From NCBI RefSeq assembly GCF_003386235.1, contig NZ_QRDZ01000035.1, positions 27,096-91,095 on the forward strand: a stretch of DNA of 64,000 nucleotides, given 5' to 3'. Positions 61,470 to 64,000 of this stretch are shown here, piece after piece. The notes below the pieces were generated by a model. The model saw only the letters and a program-made list of their open reading frames with translations, made no database searches and was not told where the DNA came from. The DNA is from Cohnella phaseoli. Its GTDB lineage: Bacteria > Bacillota > Bacilli > Paenibacillales > Paenibacillaceae. The position numbers were made by a program, and so were the translations under genes. The first letter of the stretch is position 1. Every line of letters begins with the position of its first letter.

Positions 61470-64000
61470 ATGATGGAGCTGAAATTTGCCAGACGATTTG
61501 CGCTTCCTATTTTACTATTGGTTGCTTTACTGGGGGAGAACTTCGTCGGATTGTTGCCTAAGGCGGAGGCGTCGGCCACGGTAGATATTACGCCGGTGGA
61601 GACGGATGAGGTTCTGCATAACCCCGGCATGGGGCTGACTGTAACCGAGATCGCTTATCCGGGCTTGATGGATATGGGGGTCTCTTCAGGCTTCGAAGAA
61701 GTGGACATTGTCGCGATCGCTACGACATGGGGGTATATCGAAAGGGAGGAAGGAGTATACGATTGGTCATACGTTGATCAGCTCTATCATTATTGGGTGT
61801 CCAAAGGCAAGAGAATCGCTTTCAAATTGTCCGTCGAGCCTTTCTATTACGCGGACGGTCACCAGGAGCTGCTGCCGGAGTGGCTGTTCACGGAATACAA
61901 TCTGCCTTATCAATACCAGACGTTCGGCGGAGGAAGCGACGCGAAGTGGGTGGATCAGAACGACCCGATCTATAAGGAGAAGCTGACTGCCTTTATGACC
62001 GAATTCGCTAATCGCTACAAGTACGACCCGAATGTGGAATACGTCGATCTAAGAACGTACGGTTTGTGGGGAGAGGGACAGACCGGTTATGTATATCCGA
62101 CGACAGAGAGCAGAAGATCGGCTTTTATCGGCTTGATCGACATCTGGAACAATGCTTGGGAAGGCAGGAAATGGCTGCTGCAAAATAATATTCTGGAGGG
62201 CACGGCATGGCCGGACGATCATGCTCCGTCTTATAAGGATTACGAGGACTTTCTGTACATGTCGGCTTACGACTACAGCGCTTCGAAGCCGCGAATTTCT
62301 TTCCGCAGGGACGGTATCCCGGATTTTTACCGCGATTACGAGAAGCAGCTGCTGGACGATGTTTTCTTTAATACCGATTTGCCGTTAGGCGCGGAATATT
62401 GTTTCGCTTATGAGCATTACAAAAGCAGCAATAAAGTCGAATGGGCCAACAATGAGATAATCGATAAAATGCATTTCAACTTCTTGAATTTGCCGGGGTG
62501 GGAGCCTGCGCACGATGCGGACGATTATTACAATGAACGACCGGATGAAGTCCGCAGAATGTTAAAAAACATCGGATACCGCTTTGTCCTGACGAATGCG
62601 CAGTATCCGGCGGAGGTGGCGGCCGGCGAAAGCTTTACGTTCGATCATACTTGGGTGAACCGGGCGACCGGCAAATCGCCGGAGCAATATCCGCTGAAAA
62701 TCTACTTGGTAGACGGCAACGGCCGAACGGTCTGGTACGGAACGGACTCTGAGTTCGATCAACGCCGCTTCTTCAAGGGCAATTCCTATTCCGCTCAGTC
62801 TACGTTCAGTCTTCCTGCCCATCTGAAAGGCGGCACCTATGACGTCAAAATCGCAATGGTAGATCGACTGTCGGGGAATCCCGCGATCGAGTTGGCCATT
62901 GAGGGGAAAGACGCCGAGAAAAGATATACAATCGGCCAAGTGACGGTCATCCCGTCGCTGCCAACGCTTGAGGCAGCCAAAGCCTACGACGTCGGCGGGA
63001 CGCCGGGAACGGCAAGCGGGGATCAGCTGGTACTGAAGTTCGATTACGCGACCAACGGCAACGTAAATCCGGTTGCCGGAAAGCTCGTATTGTCGAACGG
63101 CCATACGCTCGGCACGTATCCTTCTTTTGCTTGGAGCGGCGACAATCGGACGTTAACCATCACCTTAGGCAATAACCCGACGGTCGAGGCCGGCGATACG
63201 ATCTCTCTGACGGCAGGCAACGGCATTAAGGACTCGATAGGACGAGTCGAAGTGGTAACGGATGAGCCGATGACGATATCGGGCAGCTTTAATCCAATGT
63301 ATCAGCTATCGGAGCAGTATTCCTCGGTGCAAGGGCAGAACGGCTGGCGCTACATGTATCACGACGGCAACGGGTATGTGGATATGGCATGGGACGGGGC
63401 CAAGTGGAAAGGGCCGGATGCTATCTCCTACTTGTTCATCGAACGCTCCGCGCACATGCTTGCGGAAACGTATGATGCTGTGCCGACCTGGGAAGCGCCG
63501 TTCGATGGAACCGTCCGCATCCGCGGCACGGCGAAGATGGATGACGACGGAGGGAATGCGTGCTACGGATGCGGGGACGGGATACGCACGAAGATTATGA
63601 GGAACGGGTCGCAAGTTTGGCCGTCCTCAGGATGGCAGGCGATTCAAGCCACGGATTTGGTGGGTATCGAGCATGACTTCATGATCGAAGTCCAGCAAGG
63701 GGACCGCCTTTACTTCGTGATGAACCGGAACGCGAACCACTATTTCGACGGCGCCAGCTGGGATCCTTCGATCGAATACGTGATTCCGGAGGTGCCGACG
63801 CTTGAGGAAGCCAAAGCTTACGACGTCGGCGGAACTCCGGGAACGGCAAGCGGCGATCAACTGGTACTGAAATTTGATTACGCGACCAACGGCAACGTGA
63901 ATCCGGTTGCCGGAAAGCTCGTATTGTCGAACGGCCATACGCTCGGCACGTATCCTTCTTTTGCTTGGAGCGGCGACAATCGGACGTTAACCATCACGTT
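61470..64000 (+). CDS. Secreted multidomain glycosidase-like protein (3' end outside window)
   Basis: Open from ATG 61470 to the window end without a stop (at least 843 residues), GGAGG nine bases upstream. The signal peptide (MMELKFARRFALPILLLVAL) ends near ASA-TV. Residues about 38-400 form a barrel like DUF4874/DUF4832 or GH42-related proteins: LHNPGMGLTVTEIAYPG, ATTWGYIEREEGVYDWSYVD, YVDLRTYGLWGEGQ (candidate Glu) and HFNFLNLPGWEP. A beta domain (GTYDVKIAMVDRLSG) follows. Then come a repeat module (LVLKFDYATNGNVNPVAGKL), a domain with HDGNGYVDMAWDGAKWKGPD, and a second copy of the repeat, cut by the window. Controlled by the divergent YesMN pair and probably CcpA. Confidence 0.85.
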   Translation, partial: MMELKFARRFALPILLLVALLGENFVGLLPKAEASATVDITPVETDEVLHNPGMGLTVTEIAYPGLMDMGVSSGFEEVDIVAIATTWGYIEREEGVYDWSYVDQLYHYWVSKGKRIAFKLSVEPFYYADGHQELLPEWLFTEYNLPYQYQTFGGGSDAKWVDQNDPIYKEKLTAFMTEFANRYKYDPNVEYVDLRTYGLWGEGQTGYVYPTTESRRSAFIGLIDIWNNAWEGRKWLLQNNILEGTAWPDDHAPSYKDYEDFLYMSAYDYSASKPRISFRRDGIPDFYRDYEKQLLDDVFFNTDLPLGAEYCFAYEHYKSSNKVEWANNEIIDKMHFNFLNLPGWEPAHDADDYYNERPDEVRRMLKNIGYRFVLTNAQYPAEVAAGESFTFDHTWVNRATGKSPEQYPLKIYLVDGNGRTVWYGTDSEFDQRRFFKGNSYSAQSTFSLPAHLKGGTYDVKIAMVDRLSGNPAIELAIEGKDAEKRYTIGQVTVIPSLPTLEAAKAYDVGGTPGTASGDQLVLKFDYATNGNVNPVAGKLVLSNGHTLGTYPSFAWSGDNRTLTITLGNNPTVEAGDTISLTAGNGIKDSIGRVEVVTDEPMTISGSFNPMYQLSEQYSSVQGQNGWRYMYHDGNGYVDMAWDGAKWKGPDAISYLFIERSAHMLAETYDAVPTWEAPFDGTVRIRGTAKMDDDGGNACYGCGDGIRTKIMRNGSQVWPSSGWQAIQATDLVGIEHDFMIEVQQGDRLYFVMNRNANHYFDGASWDPSIEYVIPEVPTLEEAKAYDVGGTPGTASGDQLVLKFDYATNGNVNPVAGKLVLSNGHTLGTYPSFAWSGDNRTLTIT
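62957..63170 (+). repeat. Near-identical intragenic repeat, copy 1
   Basis: About 210 bp coding for the module from LPTLEAAKAYDVGGTPGT to SGDNRTLTIT. It recurs at 63792-64000 with only a few base changes. Confidence 0.9.
63792..64000 (+). repeat. Near-identical intragenic repeat, copy 2
   Basis: Second copy of the 62957-63170 module, cut off by the window end; more may follow. Identity at DNA level, including synonymous positions, indicates a recent duplication or gene conversion. Confidence 0.9.

Noticed and set aside
62957..64000. Possible phase-variable invertible segment
   Set aside because: The two repeats are direct, not inverted, and lie in one continuous reading frame.

Overview
The window looks like a chromosomal segment of a Paenibacillaceae bacterium (Paenibacillus/Cohnella type). 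Supporting signs are S-layer homology (SLH) domains, YesM/YesN two-component pairs beside sugar ABC transporters that lack their own ATPase, GntR-LacI and AraC regulators next to glycoside hydrolases, a copper-amine-oxidase-like stalk protein, Gram-positive ribosome binding sites with some GTG/TTG starts, and CcpA- and Fur-like boxes. This assignment is inference from gene content; no rRNA or tRNA is present.

Layout. (1) 1-7.6 kb: a glycan-utilisation locus with a GntR-LacI repressor and a GH38 alpha-mannosidase on the minus strand, divergent from a GH2-like hydrolase, with a repeated 12-bp operator-like motif. (2) 7.7-11.6 kb: a secreted protein with four tandem N-terminal modules and two pectate-lyase-like beta-helix regions. 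(3) 11.9-19.6 kb: a 2588-residue secreted, SLH-anchored Rhs/YD-repeat protein. (4) 19.7-24.3 kb: a graveyard of broken genes, hairpins, an IS110 remnant, a small secreted-protein/membrane-peptide pair, and a group II intron whose reverse transcriptase is broken twice, once by a palindromic 26-bp insertion. (5) 24.4-30 kb: an AraC regulator fused in frame to an iron-siderophore lipoprotein with a Fur-box promoter inside the fused frame, then an AraC regulator divergent from a GH78-like rhamnosidase. (6) 30.8-40.0 kb: an AT-richer defence island with eight genes: SNF2 helicase, stand-alone EcoRII-N/B3-like domain, MORC/MutL-like GHKL ATPase, two unknown overlapping genes, HTH-fused C5 methyltransferase, Vsr endonuclease and EcoRII-type endonuclease. 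(7) 40.2-43.1 kb: decayed IS110, a deleted IS21-like element with multiple terminal repeats, and the stump of a LytTR regulator. (8) 43.5-55.8 kb: a sensor kinase, response regulator, two solute-binding lipoproteins, two permeases, a large glycosidase, and then glycerate kinase. (9) 55.8-64 kb: a MITE-like element, a stalk-domain protein, a second YesM/YesN pair, and a secreted multidomain protein running off the window end.

How the genes work together. Most of the window is for sensing, importing and degrading plant or microbial polysaccharides: sensor pairs and local regulators flank hydrolases and an importer. The main surprise is the defence island. It combines a complete EcoRII-like restriction-modification-repair set (modify, cut, repair T:G) with a second module (SNF2 helicase, EcoRII-N domain, GHKL ATPase, unknown pair) that carries the same type of DNA-recognition domain, suggesting two effectors sharing one recognition logic. 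A 35-bp near-perfect palindrome directly before the HTH-fused methyltransferase is the likely autoregulatory switch.
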